Below are positions 24,851-34,526 of a stretch of DNA of 64,000 nt, one piece after another (position 1 is the stretch's first letter; every line of letters starts with the position of its first letter). A program made the translations under genes and the position numbers. This DNA comes from Cohnella hashimotonis (GTDB lineage Bacteria > Bacillota > Bacilli > Paenibacillales > Paenibacillaceae). The notes beneath the pieces were generated by a model. It did no database searches. It was given only the letters and a program-made list of their open reading frames with translations, and had not been told where the DNA came from. The stretch covers positions 3,720,001-3,784,000 of the forward strand of contig NZ_JAGRPV010000001.1 in assembly GCF_030014955.1 (NCBI RefSeq), given 5' to 3'.

Positions 24851-26596
24851 TTAGCTTTGAAGGGACATAGGCAGCTCGACGCGCACGACGGTGCCGACGC
24901 CCTTTCGTCCGCCGATGCGCAAGCCGTACGGCTCGCCGAAATGGATGCGAATGCGTTCATGGACATTCGCGAACCCGATACCCGTGAAGGAATGCCGGGA
25001 AGGCTCGGCGGCCTGCTTGCGGTAGACATCCCGAATATCGCTTCGGCTCATGCCGATGCCGTCGTCGCGGACGTACAAACGCAGCCTCCCGTCATGGACG
25101 CTCGCCGTCACGATGACGCTGCCTCCGCCCTTCGGCGCAAGGCCGTGGAACAACGCATTTTCGACGAGGGGCTGCAGGGTGAGCTTCAATATTCGCTGCT
25201 GCAGCAGCTGCGGCTCGACCTCGATCCGGCAGCCGTACTTGGCCCCGTAGCGGACCTGCTGAATATGCATGTACATGCGAAGACCTTCAAGCTCCTCCTC
25301 CAGGGCGACGAATTCGCTCTGCCGGTCGAAGCTGAACGTAAGCAGGCCGACCAGGGATCGAATCGTCTGCCGGACGTCGTCGATCTTCTGCTGCTTGGCC
25401 ATGCTGCTGATACAAGCGAGCGTATTGTACAAAAAATGGGGGGCGATCTGACTGCGCAGCATTTTCAGCTCGTATTCTTTCTTTTTTTCCTCCGCGCGTT
25501 TCGTCTCGTGAAGCAGATGCTGGATACGCGCCAGCATCGCGTTGAGACTTCTCGCAAGCTTGCCGATCTCGTCCCGGCGGTTCTCGGGCAGCTTGGCAAC
25601 GACCTCGAAGTCATGCAGTCGATCCATTTTGTTCACAAGCCCCCGGATCGGCCTCGTCAGCGTCCGCGACAGCATATAAGCGCTGAAGAGCAATATAACG
25701 ACCCAAAGCATCGTCGCATTGCGGTAATTGCCGTAGAGCGGCTGCAAATCCTTGTAGAAGCTGTCTTCCGGGATAAACGCGATCAGCGACCAGCCCAGCC
25801 GGTTTTTCGCCGATTTCACGGCGATGAGCCGTTCTCCGTTTACGGACATGTCGTCCGCTCCGGTTTTAAGACCGGGCAGCTTCGCCGTAAACGCGGGAAG
25901 CAGTTCGGGCGGATAGGTTCCCGGCTTGACGGGAAGCAGCCGTTCGCCTGCCTCCATCCGGTTGATGACGTTCCCGTTTGCGGTAACGAGCGCGAAGGAT
26001 TGATAGATAAGCGGAGAAATGCGGGATACGAGAAGATCGAGGCCGAGCTCGGCGATGATGACGCCCTGCACTTCATTATTTCGGTCCTTGATCGGCATCA
26101 TGTAGGCGAGCGTACGTCCGGACAGCGGAGAAACGTACGGTTCGCTGACCTGAATCGAGCCATAATTATCTAACGCCTGCGCATAAAGCGCCTTCAGATG
26201 GGGATTGCCGATAATGTCGTAATTGACCTGCGTATTGGAGAAAACCTTGCCGTCGCTCCGCACGAAGTACAGCGTCCGGACGACCGAGCTGTTATAATCG
26301 GCGAAGCTCTGCAGCGTGCGTACCGCCTCCGCCTCGTCGCCGCCCGCAAGCCAGTCCTGTCTCGTCGAGAGCAGCAGCAAAATGTTTTCGACGTTGTCGA
26401 GCGTTGCGTCGATATACTGATTCGTCCTCGCCACCAGCAGCTCCGCATCCTTTGTGACCTGATCCTTGAGCAGCGTCTCCGCTTCGCTCAGATTGCTCCA
26501 GGCCAGCAGCAGAAAGAGAAGCAGCGTGACCAGAAACATATAAAAAAACTGCTTCGTGGCGATTCCCAAATGGCTAAACCGGGCAATGAGCTTCAT
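24851..26596 (-). CDS. YesM-type sensor histidine kinase
   Basis: A 581-residue membrane kinase with two transmembrane helices (about 10-30 and 290-310) bracketing an extracellular dCache-like sensor. A HAMP domain follows (about 312-365), then the His_kinase region with QIAPHFLYNTL (phospho-acceptor His) and an HATPase domain with VENALFHG and GIGFANV motifs. Start chosen at MKLIARFSHLG, with GGGAGA eight bases upstream; an in-frame ATG ten codons earlier overlaps the regulator gene by 4 nt and is also possible. It pairs with the response regulator encoded immediately before it and most likely senses an extracellular oligosaccharide or its binding protein. Confidence 0.92.
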   Translation of the reverse strand: MKLIARFSHLGIATKQFFYMFLVTLLLFLLLAWSNLSEAETLLKDQVTKDAELLVARTNQYIDATLDNVENILLLLSTRQDWLAGGDEAEAVRTLQSFADYNSSVVRTLYFVRSDGKVFSNTQVNYDIIGNPHLKALYAQALDNYGSIQVSEPYVSPLSGRTLAYMMPIKDRNNEVQGVIIAELGLDLLVSRISPLIYQSFALVTANGNVINRMEAGERLLPVKPGTYPPELLPAFTAKLPGLKTGADDMSVNGERLIAVKSAKNRLGWSLIAFIPEDSFYKDLQPLYGNYRNATMLWVVILLFSAYMLSRTLTRPIRGLVNKMDRLHDFEVVAKLPENRRDEIGKLARSLNAMLARIQHLLHETKRAEEKKKEYELKMLRSQIAPHFLYNTLACISSMAKQQKIDDVRQTIRSLVGLLTFSFDRQSEFVALEEELEGLRMYMHIQQVRYGAKYGCRIEVEPQLLQQRILKLTLQPLVENALFHGLAPKGGGSVIVTASVHDGRLRLYVRDDGIGMSRSDIRDVYRKQAAEPSRHSFTGIGFANVHERIRIHFGEPYGLRIGGRKGVGTVVRVELPMSLQS

Positions 26597-26622
26597 AATC
26601 GGTTCTCCCTCTCGCAAACGCT

Positions 26623-28212
26623 TCATTCGGCCCGGCTACCCAGACGCTTCACGTCCGTCGGCGCAGCCCCCGCCCAGGTGCGGAACGTAGACGTGAAGTA
26701 GCGGTAGTTCGGAATGCCGACGGCTTCCGCCACTTCATAGACCTTCATGTCGGTCTCCCGCAGCAGCTTCATCGCCTTCTCCATCCGCAGCCGAAGCACG
26801 AGCTGATGCACCGACTCCCCGGTCTCTTCCTTGAACAGCCTGCCGAAATACTCGGGTCCGAGGCCAATTTGCGCAGCGACGATCGGCAGCGACATCGGCT
26901 CCTGCAGATGCGCCTCGATCCAGGCCCGCGCTTCCACGATCTCGCGGCGCGGCCCGGCTGCGGGGACGGCGCGCACGATACCGGCCCATCGCGCCTCCAG
27001 CTCTCCCCAATCCGAAGCGCCGACAAGCTCGGCATGCGGATCGGGAGAGCCAGGACGCGAGCGCGACAGCCACTCGGACGTCCACCCGGCGAGCCAGCGC
27101 TTGAGGGCGGCAGGGCGAAAACGGCGATCGGCGCACCACGGCCCGATCTCGTCCTGCATCGTCCGCAAGAGACGGTCGGCGTTCGCCCCGGCCTGGCCGA
27201 GCAAGCCGGACAGATGACGCCGATGCGCGGGCTCCAGCTCGGAGAGCGGTTTAGGCGAGCCTATTTTTATTCTTGGCGCGGAGACGGCATCGTAAAAATC
27301 CGCCTCCCGCCACCAGGACGCTGCCGCAAGAAGCGCCCAAACGTCCGCTCGGCTCACGGCCAAGCCGCCCACCGTCGCCGATAGCCCGATGCCACGCTTC
27401 CCGACCGGCGCCCCCTCCTTGCCTTCTGCTTCGGCCGGCAGCGATCCGAGCAGTCGTTCCAGGCGCAGCCCGACCGCCTCGGGCTCCTCGGCTTCCGAGA
27501 ACCACAAGGCGTATTCGCCGCCTCTCATCGGAAACCAGGTTTTGCAAGACGGCGTACGCCGTTCGAAATCGAGCAGCGCCTCCTGAACGGACTCCTGCGC
27601 ACTCGGGAGCTCGTCCTCCGTAGCCGTCAGCCAGAGCAGGACGAACCGCAAAGATTGCCGCTCGTCGGAGAAGCCTAAAAGCGTCCAATCTTCGGGCGCG
27701 ATGTCGGCCTGCGCCGTCCGACGCTCTCTGCCGTTTGCGTCGGGGCGCTCCTTCAACCGCATCTCAAATCCTTTCGCCGCCTTCAGCTTGCGGAGCATCA
27801 TTTCTCTGCCCAAGTGTATCCGCTCCCGCTGCAGTTTCTCGCCGGCCTTTCGAATCGCCCGCTTCAGCTCTTCCTCGTCCAGCGACACCTTCAGGATGTA
27901 ATCCGACGCGCCGAGCGCGATCGCTTCCCTCGCATATCCGAAGTCGCTATGGCACGTCAGCAGTATGATCTGCGTGACGGGATGGCTTTTGCGCAGCTCC
28001 CGGATAAAGGTTAAGCCGTCCATAATCGGCATCGTAATATCGGTCACGACAATGTCCGGCGAATGCTTCTCGCATAGAGACAGCGCCTCCTCGCCATTTT
28101 CCGCCTCGCCGATCAGCGTCGCGCCGCAGGACTCCCACGGAAACGCGCGCAGCTCCTCGCGGATCGGATATTCGTCGTCCACAATCAATACGCCAATCGG
28201 TCTCATCGTCAT
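26623..28212 (-). CDS. YesN-type AraC-family response regulator
   Basis: A 529-residue regulator with an N-terminal receiver domain (about 5-125; acidic pocket VDDEYPIR, phospho-Asp58 in DIVVTDITMP, Lys in SDYILKVSL), a middle region without recognised motif and a C-terminal AraC HTH pair (about 430-525, LPIVAAQIGLGPEYFGRLFKEETG and VYEVAEAVGIPNYRYFTSTFRTW, read as two HTHs). Such proteins activate adjacent sugar-transporter operons once phosphorylated. It precedes the YesM-like kinase gene by 26 bp and the lpl-like operon, which is its probable target. Confidence 0.93.
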   Translation of the reverse strand: MTMRPIGVLIVDDEYPIREELRAFPWESCGATLIGEAENGEEALSLCEKHSPDIVVTDITMPIMDGLTFIRELRKSHPVTQIILLTCHSDFGYAREAIALGASDYILKVSLDEEELKRAIRKAGEKLQRERIHLGREMMLRKLKAAKGFEMRLKERPDANGRERRTAQADIAPEDWTLLGFSDERQSLRFVLLWLTATEDELPSAQESVQEALLDFERRTPSCKTWFPMRGGEYALWFSEAEEPEAVGLRLERLLGSLPAEAEGKEGAPVGKRGIGLSATVGGLAVSRADVWALLAAASWWREADFYDAVSAPRIKIGSPKPLSELEPAHRRHLSGLLGQAGANADRLLRTMQDEIGPWCADRRFRPAALKRWLAGWTSEWLSRSRPGSPDPHAELVGASDWGELEARWAGIVRAVPAAGPRREIVEARAWIEAHLQEPMSLPIVAAQIGLGPEYFGRLFKEETGESVHQLVLRLRMEKAMKLLRETDMKVYEVAEAVGIPNYRYFTSTFRTWAGAAPTDVKRLGSRAE

Positions 28213-28320
28213 ATTCGCTCGAAGCCTCCCGCCCTCTCTCCTGTTTATATTTTTATGCGGGATATCTCCCGAAATGGCAAAACAAACAGGACGACGCAGA
28301 CTTTTGTCCGCTTCGTCCCG

Positions 28321-28380
28321 ATTGCGAGTGAGATTGCGAGTGAGATTGCGAGTGAGATTGCGAGTGAGATTAAGATCGAG
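28321..28380. repeat. 12-bp tandem repeat
   Basis: Four perfect copies of ATTGCGAGTGAG (28321-28368) plus a degenerate fifth. It is in the 186-bp gap between the GH127 stop and the response-regulator start. It looks like simple slippage-type repetition; no function is indicated. Confidence 0.85.
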
Positions 28381-28398
28381 ATTGAAATTGTAATTTCC

Positions 28399-30285
28399 TT
28401 ACTTATGGCGCCTTGCTTCCAGCGGGTGTCCGATCACTGGAAATTCTCCGATTCTCAGCTTGGCGCTTCCATAAGGAACAAGTTCCAGCTCCGTGATCGG
28501 TTGACCCTCCGCATTCGGGTGCAGCGGCGGCGTACCCGCGCTGTTGCCCTCCATCTTCCAATCGCGGATCAGCTGTCCATTCGTCTTGAGACGGACGGGC
28601 GATTGGCCGGCGCCGAACGGCTGATAGGCGATATCGGCCGTTTCGACCGCGAACTCGCTGCCGGACAACAAGCCGTATTTCCAAGGAGAACCGGGGTAAA
28701 TCTCCCAGTCGTGGAACCTCTCCCGTTTCGTAATGAGCTGCCAGTTCTCCTGGATCGGCAGCGCGTAGACGAGCGGCCCCCTTTCGACGCTTGCCGCATA
28801 CAAATTGCGCCCCGCGGTCTTAACCGTCATCGGCAGGCTCAGCGTCAGCCGGTCGCCGCTCTCCCAATGACGCGTCACCGTGGCATAGCCGTTCTCGATC
28901 TTGAGCTCGACGCGTTCGCCGTTCACCGTCAGCGCAGGATTCGCGCACCAGGCGGGAATGCGAAGCGAGAGACCGAACGCGACCGGCTCGCTCAGCTTGA
29001 TCGAGATTGCGACCGAGTCGCGGAACGGGTAGTTGCCGGAAACCTCGAGCTCCGCTGCGGCGGCGCGCCCCTCACCTACCTGCGCTTTCACCGCGCAAGG
29101 CGCGTACGATACCGCCGCCAGGCCGCCCGCGCGGTCTGTCATCCACAGATGCGAGACGAATTTCGGCCAGCCTTGGTGCATATTCGACGTGCAGCAGCCG
29201 AAGTGCGGCTCAAGTCCGAACACATTCGCGTCTGCCCCGTTGCTCCAAGCGCGCGGCGCGACGTTGCACATAATCTGGTTCACCTGCTGATCGTACTGGT
29301 GGGACGTCCAATCGCCGGAGATCGCCGCGGGCAGGGCGTTAAACGCAACCTTCTCCAGAATGTCCCCGAACCGGCCTTCCCCGAACACGCGGGTCAGCTG
29401 TTCCATGGAGAACATATACTCCACGACGGCGCACAACTCGACGCCTTGGCTCGGATGCGTACCGGACAGCCACTCGTCGCCCGAAAACATGCCGTGGGCC
29501 TGCCCGTGGTAAGTCATCAGGCTGTCGATGCCGCGGTGCACGGCCTCTTTTTCCCTCGCGTCTCCCGTAAGTTCGAAGCGCACCGCCGGCGCCTTGATGC
29601 CCATCGCGACGTTAACCACGTGCGTCTTCAAATCCCACTGCTCGACCTTCCGCCAGAACGGAAAATCGTGGAACACATCGGTCCATCCTGTCGTCTGCCC
29701 GGCGACGAGCTCGGCAAGTTCGAGAAGAAAGGCGTCCTGCGTTTTCCGATGCAGCCACTGGATGCTCAGCAGCATCTCCATGCCGCGGGCCTCCGCCCAC
29801 TCCAGCAAGGGTTGACCTTCGATCGTCTTGTGCGCGTAACGGAAAAACGACGTCATAAACGGGATGACCCGCGTATCCTCGGTTGCTTCCGCGTATTGCG
29901 TCATGACCTTGAGCATGATCATATAAGGCCACCAGTCATGATTTTTGTCTACGCCGCTAGCCATTTCCTTCATCCGCGGACCGAACGAGCCGTCCTCCCG
30001 CTGACTGGCGAGCGACCATTCGATCCAGCGCTTCGCCTTGGCGATGAGCCGCTCGTCCTCGAGCAGGTAAGCCAGCGGAAGCAGCCCGTCGACGTAGTAA
30101 GGACCCCGTTCCCAGCTTTCTCCTTTGCCGCCGAGCCAGCCGTTGTCGTCGCCGACGTCCGCCCAATGCTCGTCGAGATGGCCGGTCAATCCGTCCGCTT
30201 GAATGCGCAATTGATCGCGGAGCCACTCGCGGGGTTTTATCGCGCCGAGCGGCAGCGCTTCGAATGCCGTATGGTTTGCTGTCAA
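28399..30285 (-). CDS. GH127 beta-L-arabinofuranosidase-like enzyme (DUF1680)
   Basis: A 628-residue cytoplasmic protein with an (alpha/alpha)6 barrel and C-terminal beta domain. The zinc/cysteine centre of GH127 is complete: E283-x-C285 in GVELCAV and C364-C365 in FGCCTSN, corresponding to the Glu/three-Cys site of HypBA1 in which one Cys is the nucleophile. No signal peptide is seen, so it should act on imported oligosaccharide. The start is TTG with GAGGTG about ten bases upstream. Substrate is probably an arabinofuranosyl or related unit; family members vary. It lies between an AraC activator (divergent) and the YesN/YesM genes. Confidence 0.9.
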   Translation of the reverse strand: MTANHTAFEALPLGAIKPREWLRDQLRIQADGLTGHLDEHWADVGDDNGWLGGKGESWERGPYYVDGLLPLAYLLEDERLIAKAKRWIEWSLASQREDGSFGPRMKEMASGVDKNHDWWPYMIMLKVMTQYAEATEDTRVIPFMTSFFRYAHKTIEGQPLLEWAEARGMEMLLSIQWLHRKTQDAFLLELAELVAGQTTGWTDVFHDFPFWRKVEQWDLKTHVVNVAMGIKAPAVRFELTGDAREKEAVHRGIDSLMTYHGQAHGMFSGDEWLSGTHPSQGVELCAVVEYMFSMEQLTRVFGEGRFGDILEKVAFNALPAAISGDWTSHQYDQQVNQIMCNVAPRAWSNGADANVFGLEPHFGCCTSNMHQGWPKFVSHLWMTDRAGGLAAVSYAPCAVKAQVGEGRAAAAELEVSGNYPFRDSVAISIKLSEPVAFGLSLRIPAWCANPALTVNGERVELKIENGYATVTRHWESGDRLTLSLPMTVKTAGRNLYAASVERGPLVYALPIQENWQLITKRERFHDWEIYPGSPWKYGLLSGSEFAVETADIAYQPFGAGQSPVRLKTNGQLIRDWKMEGNSAGTPPLHPNAEGQPITELELVPYGSAKLRIGEFPVIGHPLEARRHK

Positions 30286-30431
30286 GAGTCTCGCACCTCG
30301 CTTGTTCGGTATGCGTGCCTGTTTTTCTAGATTCGACGCTTATGAATATAGCACGCAGTTCCCAAGCCCGCCGATAGCCTAACGCACACAAAAATTGTCC
30401 GATTGCAACCTCGCGCATTTTGTATGCAGAC

Positions 30432-30460
30432 TTGCCACATCGTTTTCTTTATACTATAGA
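30432..30460 (+). promoter_or_regulatory. Likely promoter of the AraC regulator gene
   Basis: -35 TTGCCA (30432-30437), 17-bp spacer, -10 TATAGA (30455-30460), about 45 bp before the ATG. It is in the divergent region shared with the GH127 gene. Confidence 0.45.
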
Positions 30461-30504
30461 AAAGGCAAAACAGATGAGATACGTTCATCACTGGAGGCTG
30501 CCGG

Positions 30505-31362
30505 ATGTTCCAATTCATCTCTCCGCCGTTGCCGCACTTTATCTACTGCGGGGAAGACACGTATCCCGCGGGAGGACGGCACTCCGACCGCTCGGGCATC
30601 GGCGTATTCGATCTGCTGCTCGTGACGCGCGGGTGTCTCTACTTGGCCGAGGAGTCGGCAGCGCTCGAGATCCCGGCGGGCTCGTTCGCCCTTCTCCGGC
30701 CGGACCGCGCGCATCGGTCGACGGCGCCTTGCCGGGAGGAAACCCATTTCTATTGGGCCCACTTCCAGACGCTCGGGAGCTGGCACGAGACGGATCGGGC
30801 GCTTACGCACGCCGAGCTTCGCCCGGACGACGAGCTCCACGAGATTCATCGGTTCGCGTATTACTTGCCGCGATCCGGGAAGCTGGCATCGCCGGAAGCC
30901 GCATACGCCTGGCTGCGCCGGTTGCTGTCCTTGCAGGCCGATACCTCCTCGTCTTCGCAATGGCGACAGCAGCTCGTCTTCCAGGAGCTGCTGCTGCGCC
31001 TGCAAGAAGATACGACGATGCCCGAGCGCGATTCCTACCTGACGATCGCCGAAGAGGCCGCGGCTTTCCTGCGAAGGAATTACCGGGATGCGTTTACGTA
31101 CAAATCGATGTCGGAGACGCTTCACTTTCATGCCAACTATGTATCCCTCTGCATGAAGCGCGCCTTCGGCTATACGCCGCTCCAGTATTTGACGCGTTAT
31201 CGCGTCGAACAAGCCAAGCGGCTGCTGATCGATACGAACGAACCCGTCGGCCGCATCGCCGAGGAGACCGGCTTCGGCTCGTTTCCATACTTCGTCCGCT
31301 GCTTCGCCAGGCAGGTCGGCACGACGCCCAAGTCCTTTAGGATGCGTTTTCGGCAAGGCTGA
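30505..31362 (+). CDS. AraC-family transcriptional regulator 2
   Basis: A 285-residue regulator with an N-terminal cupin (about 10-110; HSDRSGIGVFDLLLVTRG, then IPAGSFALLRPDRAH) and a C-terminal double HTH (about 185-282; MSETLHFHANYVSLCMKRAFG and VGRIAEETGFGSFPYFVRCFAR). The ATG has GGAGG upstream. It is transcribed away from the GH127 gene and is the likely local activator for it, responding to a small sugar bound by the cupin. It ends at a bidirectional terminator shared with the convergent gene. Confidence 0.9.
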   Translation: MFQFISPPLPHFIYCGEDTYPAGGRHSDRSGIGVFDLLLVTRGCLYLAEESAALEIPAGSFALLRPDRAHRSTAPCREETHFYWAHFQTLGSWHETDRALTHAELRPDDELHEIHRFAYYLPRSGKLASPEAAYAWLRRLLSLQADTSSSSQWRQQLVFQELLLRLQEDTTMPERDSYLTIAEEAAAFLRRNYRDAFTYKSMSETLHFHANYVSLCMKRAFGYTPLQYLTRYRVEQAKRLLIDTNEPVGRIAEETGFGSFPYFVRCFARQVGTTPKSFRMRFRQG

Positions 31363-31371
31363 TTTTGTCCA

Positions 31372-31413
31372 AGCAAAAGGCTCCGGAGAAGGAACGCTCC
31401 GGAGCCTTTTGCT
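31372..31413. terminator. Bidirectional intrinsic terminator
   Basis: AGCAAAAGGCTCCGGAG pairs perfectly with CTCCGGAGCCTTTTGCT, 8-nt loop, giving T-rich 3' sides in both directions. It lies between convergent genes ending at 31362 and 31413. Confidence 0.88.
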
Positions 31414-32144
31414 TATCTCCCGTAAAACTTCTGATAACGCCGGATTTTCCTGAAGACCGCCCGATTGGGATGCTTGAGGAAAATATAAGGGTCAGGGCTC
31501 GTATTGACCTCGAGAATCCAAGGCTTCAGCGTTTTATCCATTGCGATATCCAGCCCGATCTCCGAAATGCCCGGGAATGATTTTCGGAGCGCCCGCCCGG
31601 TATGCACGCCAAGCCTTCCCAACGACTTCAGCTTGGCGTCTACGTCCCTGATATGGGGTTTTAGCAGCGCCTCTGCGGAATGTACGGTTCCTCCGTTGTG
31701 ATAGTTCGTCACGATCTTGCCTTTGGCGGCCGCTCTTCCGATGATGCCTGTCGTTTCCCACCGTTTCTTCGGCGAATATTGGGTCATCACGCGCAGATCG
31801 AACCGGTTGCCGCGATGCTTCAGCAGATGAATGCCCCGCTGAACCAGATAGGCTTTTTTCCGGGTTTCTTTGCGAAGCGCATCGTACAGGGCCTCGAAGC
31901 TGGCATAGCGGGCAACCTTGCGTCCCGCCTGGTAGCGATAGCCGTCTCTGCCCTTCTCAACGCGCATGACGCCATTTCCGTAAGATCCGTGCACAGGCTT
32001 CACGTATACCATCCCGTAGCGGTTCAGCATGCGCTTTAACGTTCCGCCGGTCATTTTTGCCGTGGCAGGCAAAAAGCCCGATACTTGCTTATCCCGTTGA
32101 AGCGCGATCGTTTTCGCCCACTTGCTGGATATGCGACGGATCAT
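31413..32144 (-). CDS. YheC/YheD-like spore-coat-associated ATP-grasp protein
   Basis: A 243-residue protein of the YheC/YheD family, found with the spore coat in Bacillus. ATP-grasp features are visible: MVYVKPVHGSYGNGV (glycine-rich phosphate loop), FDLRVMTQ, and the metal-binding end EIGLDIAMD...WILEVNTSPDP. The chosen ATG has GAGGGG seven bases upstream; 35 additional upstream codons are open but unlike the family. It is shorter than YheC/D (about 360-450 residues), comparable to the compact single-domain versions common in Paenibacillus. The reaction is unknown, presumably ligation of an amino or carboxyl compound. Confidence 0.85.
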   Translation of the reverse strand: MIRRISSKWAKTIALQRDKQVSGFLPATAKMTGGTLKRMLNRYGMVYVKPVHGSYGNGVMRVEKGRDGYRYQAGRKVARYASFEALYDALRKETRKKAYLVQRGIHLLKHRGNRFDLRVMTQYSPKKRWETTGIIGRAAAKGKIVTNYHNGGTVHSAEALLKPHIRDVDAKLKSLGRLGVHTGRALRKSFPGISEIGLDIAMDKTLKPWILEVNTSPDPYIFLKHPNRAVFRKIRRYQKFYGR

Positions 32145-32288
32145 CGTTTCGCCCCTCACTGTGTCGATTGAGTATCTCCACATCCTATTCGGACTCCCGC
32201 GTGCCGCATCGGACCGCTGTCCCTGAAAGTCATGAATGGGCAAAGACACGCCAACAGACCGCCGACTTCCTCCTCATGAAATGAAATG

Positions 32289-33119
32289 CTACGCACCGCC
32301 GTTTATTGTTAAATAAACGAAGAACACGATGGCCAATGCGAAACGATAATAGGCAAACGGCACAAGCTTAAATCGTTCAAGCAGCTTCAGGAACGTGAGG
32401 ACAGCCAGAAAAGCGACTGCGAACGCGACGATGAAGCCGACCGCGAAAAAGCCGAAATCCGATGACGTCAAAGTGGAGTAGCTTTTCAACAATTCGTAGC
32501 CGCTCGCAGCGAACATCATCGGTATAGCGATCAGAAAAGAAAAATTCGTAGCCGCACGATAGCTTGTTCCCGTAAGCAGTCCGCCCGCGATCGTCGCCCC
32601 CGACCGTGAAAATCCCGGCCACAGCGCCAGGCACTGATACAAACCAATGATCGCGGCTTGTCTGTAGGTCAATTGATCCATCCCTTCGGCTTGAACCGCC
32701 GGTTGTCGTTTTTGGCCGAATATCATGAATACCCCGCCGAGAACGAGCCCGACCAGCACCGTGTAGGGCGAGAATAAATACGATTTGATAAACGAATGCA
32801 GGAGTAATCCAAGAACCATTGCCGGCAAGCAAGCCAGGATGACATGAATAAGATTTAGTCTGGACGACGTATTCGGCTGAGATTCGATCGAGGATCCGGT
32901 CCGGGCTAATCCGAATAAATTCAAGATGCGCCGCCAATAGATGACGGCCACTGCAAGAATCGCCCCCAATTGAATGATAATTTCGAACGTATCGGCTTTA
33001 TCTCCCGCAAATCCGAGCAATTTCCCCGTCAATATAAGATGCCCCGTCGAAGAAACCGGCAGAAACTCCGTCAATCCCTCTACGATGCCCTGAATAACCG
33101 CATTCCCGATATTTTGCAT
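32289..33119 (-). CDS. uppP: Undecaprenyl-diphosphate phosphatase
   Basis: A 276-residue BacA/UppP membrane enzyme of normal length. Both signature motifs are intact: EGLTEFLPVSSTGH near the N-terminus and the PGFSRSG loop at about 190. It dephosphorylates undecaprenyl diphosphate to recycle the lipid carrier for peptidoglycan and wall polymers, and extra copies confer bacitracin resistance. It lies 66 bp after the COG4705 membrane protein gene and downstream of an OmpR/HK pair on the same strand, so it may belong to an envelope-stress response. Confidence 0.95.
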   Translation of the reverse strand: MQNIGNAVIQGIVEGLTEFLPVSSTGHLILTGKLLGFAGDKADTFEIIIQLGAILAVAVIYWRRILNLFGLARTGSSIESQPNTSSRLNLIHVILACLPAMVLGLLLHSFIKSYLFSPYTVLVGLVLGGVFMIFGQKRQPAVQAEGMDQLTYRQAAIIGLYQCLALWPGFSRSGATIAGGLLTGTSYRAATNFSFLIAIPMMFAASGYELLKSYSTLTSSDFGFFAVGFIVAFAVAFLAVLTFLKLLERFKLVPFAYYRFALAIVFFVYLTINGGA

Positions 33120-33185
33120 GAACAGAATTCGCTCCTTTGCTTAATTGACGATGAAGTATCTATTCGCTATCTTAGAATCCGGGCC

Positions 33186-34388
33186 TCATGCATTCGCCTG
33201 ATTCAGCGAGTCAAGCGAGTCTTGCAATGCGCTCTGACACTTGCCTTCGTTCGGCTGTTTTGCCCGCGTCGCAGCCAGGACGTCGTCGATCGTCCCGTCG
33301 ATCCGGGTCCACGTTTTTCGATCGATTTTTCTTAACTTGGGTTCCGCTTTATCCCAATCATGCTCCAATTGATTCGCGTCGCTTTTCCCCGTAGCGAAAT
33401 CGCCTGTGTTAACGGCCTGAAGCATCTCATTCTCGGTCGCGATGAAATTCGCCAATTGCCCGCTCAAACTCGTTTGGGACGCATCGACTTTCGGAACGAT
33501 ATGTTGAGCGCACCATTCGTATCCTCCGATTCCGGCAGCCAGGAATACGACCAGTGCCACAGCGGTTTGCAGGAACACGCTCTTAGAACTTTGATTGCCA
33601 GTCTTAGGCGTGTCCGTTTCCTTATTCGAGATGACGTCGACTTTCGATACGCCCAGGAATACGATAACCGCCACAATGGCGATCGAGAAAATGACGCTGG
33701 TGAGGGTAGCTCCGAGCGCAAGGCCGCCGTTCACTTTGGATTGCGACAAATAATCCCCCAGCGAGGCGCCAAGCGGACGGGTAAGAATATAGACGATCCA
33801 GAACGCCAAAATCTCGTTGAGCCTTGCCTTCCAGGCGGCAAAGACGATGGCGATCACAACGACGACGGCGATCCCCGTTTTCAGATAGCCCAGGCCGAGC
33901 TGTTCGGAGAACAAGTCGCCGACCGCGGTTCCAAGCGCGAACGTAAACAAGATCGTCAACCAATAGAAGGCTTCTCTTCTTACCGTGAAGATCGAATGAA
34001 TCGAGAGCGTCTTTTCGCTCAAGTACCACAAGAGCAACGTTAGCGCCAACAATCCGCTAAATACGATCGTGCTCGTCTCGAGCGGCACGCCAAGCGCGTC
34101 CGTTAGATTATCCGTGACCAAAGTGCCGAAGACGCTGATCAGAACGACGGTAAGCCAATATAGAATCGGAACGTATCTCGTCGCTTTGAATTGAAGAAAA
34201 AGAACGACGAGAAACGCGACTCCCATCAAAACCGTCGTGAGCGTCAAACCCAGTCCCGCGTTTACGCTCAAAAAGTCGGAAAAAGTCTCTCCCACCGTCG
34301 TACATAAAACTTTGATGATCCAAAAGAAAATCGTAACTTCCGGTACTTTGCTAAGCCAGCTTTTGGACTCATTTCGATTAAGCGTCAT
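33186..34388 (-). CDS. COG4705-type multi-spanning membrane protein
   Basis: A 400-residue protein with about eight to ten transmembrane helices in four internal repeats, each carrying a T-x-G-(E/D)-x-x-(S/T)D motif: TTVGETFSDFL, GTLVTDNLTDAL, GTAVGDLFSEQL and RPLGASLGDYLS. This matches COG4705 membrane proteins of unknown function. Unlike the plain family it has an added C-terminal part (about 275-400) with one more helix and an extracellular helical tail (ANFIATENEMLQAVNTGDF, then DRKTWTRIDGTIDDVL), reminiscent of small stress-sensor tails. The start has a GGAGG-like site in TTCCTCC. A sequence motif shared with the nearby kinase operon leader (34441-34453) suggests the same regulator controls it. 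Confidence 0.7.
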   Translation of the reverse strand: MTLNRNESKSWLSKVPEVTIFFWIIKVLCTTVGETFSDFLSVNAGLGLTLTTVLMGVAFLVVLFLQFKATRYVPILYWLTVVLISVFGTLVTDNLTDALGVPLETSTIVFSGLLALTLLLWYLSEKTLSIHSIFTVRREAFYWLTILFTFALGTAVGDLFSEQLGLGYLKTGIAVVVVIAIVFAAWKARLNEILAFWIVYILTRPLGASLGDYLSQSKVNGGLALGATLTSVIFSIAIVAVIVFLGVSKVDVISNKETDTPKTGNQSSKSVFLQTAVALVVFLAAGIGGYEWCAQHIVPKVDASQTSLSGQLANFIATENEMLQAVNTGDFATGKSDANQLEHDWDKAEPKLRKIDRKTWTRIDGTIDDVLAATRAKQPNEGKCQSALQDSLDSLNQANA

Positions 34389-34526
34389 ATTATTTCCTCC
34401 TTCAGCTCAGGCACGTGTCCTATGTTAAAGGTAAAAAATAAACAATTTCTTAACTGCGGATTATTTTTAAGATTATTTCTCGACTTCGTACAAGTAGATT
34501 TTCCATGCGGCGGCAACGATAAAAAA

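Noticed and set aside
24821..26173. 450-codon plus-strand frame opposite the YesM-like kinase
   Set aside because: Antisense to a kinase with all its motifs; no ribosome-binding site and no recognisable domain.
28321..28380. Possible CRISPR-like repeat
   Set aside because: The 12-bp units are directly adjacent with no spacers; this is a simple tandem repeat. No CRISPR array was found anywhere in the window.
28255..30330. 691-codon plus-strand frame opposite GH127
   Set aside because: Antisense shadow of a complete GH127 enzyme; begins in the 12-bp repeat region and resembles no protein.
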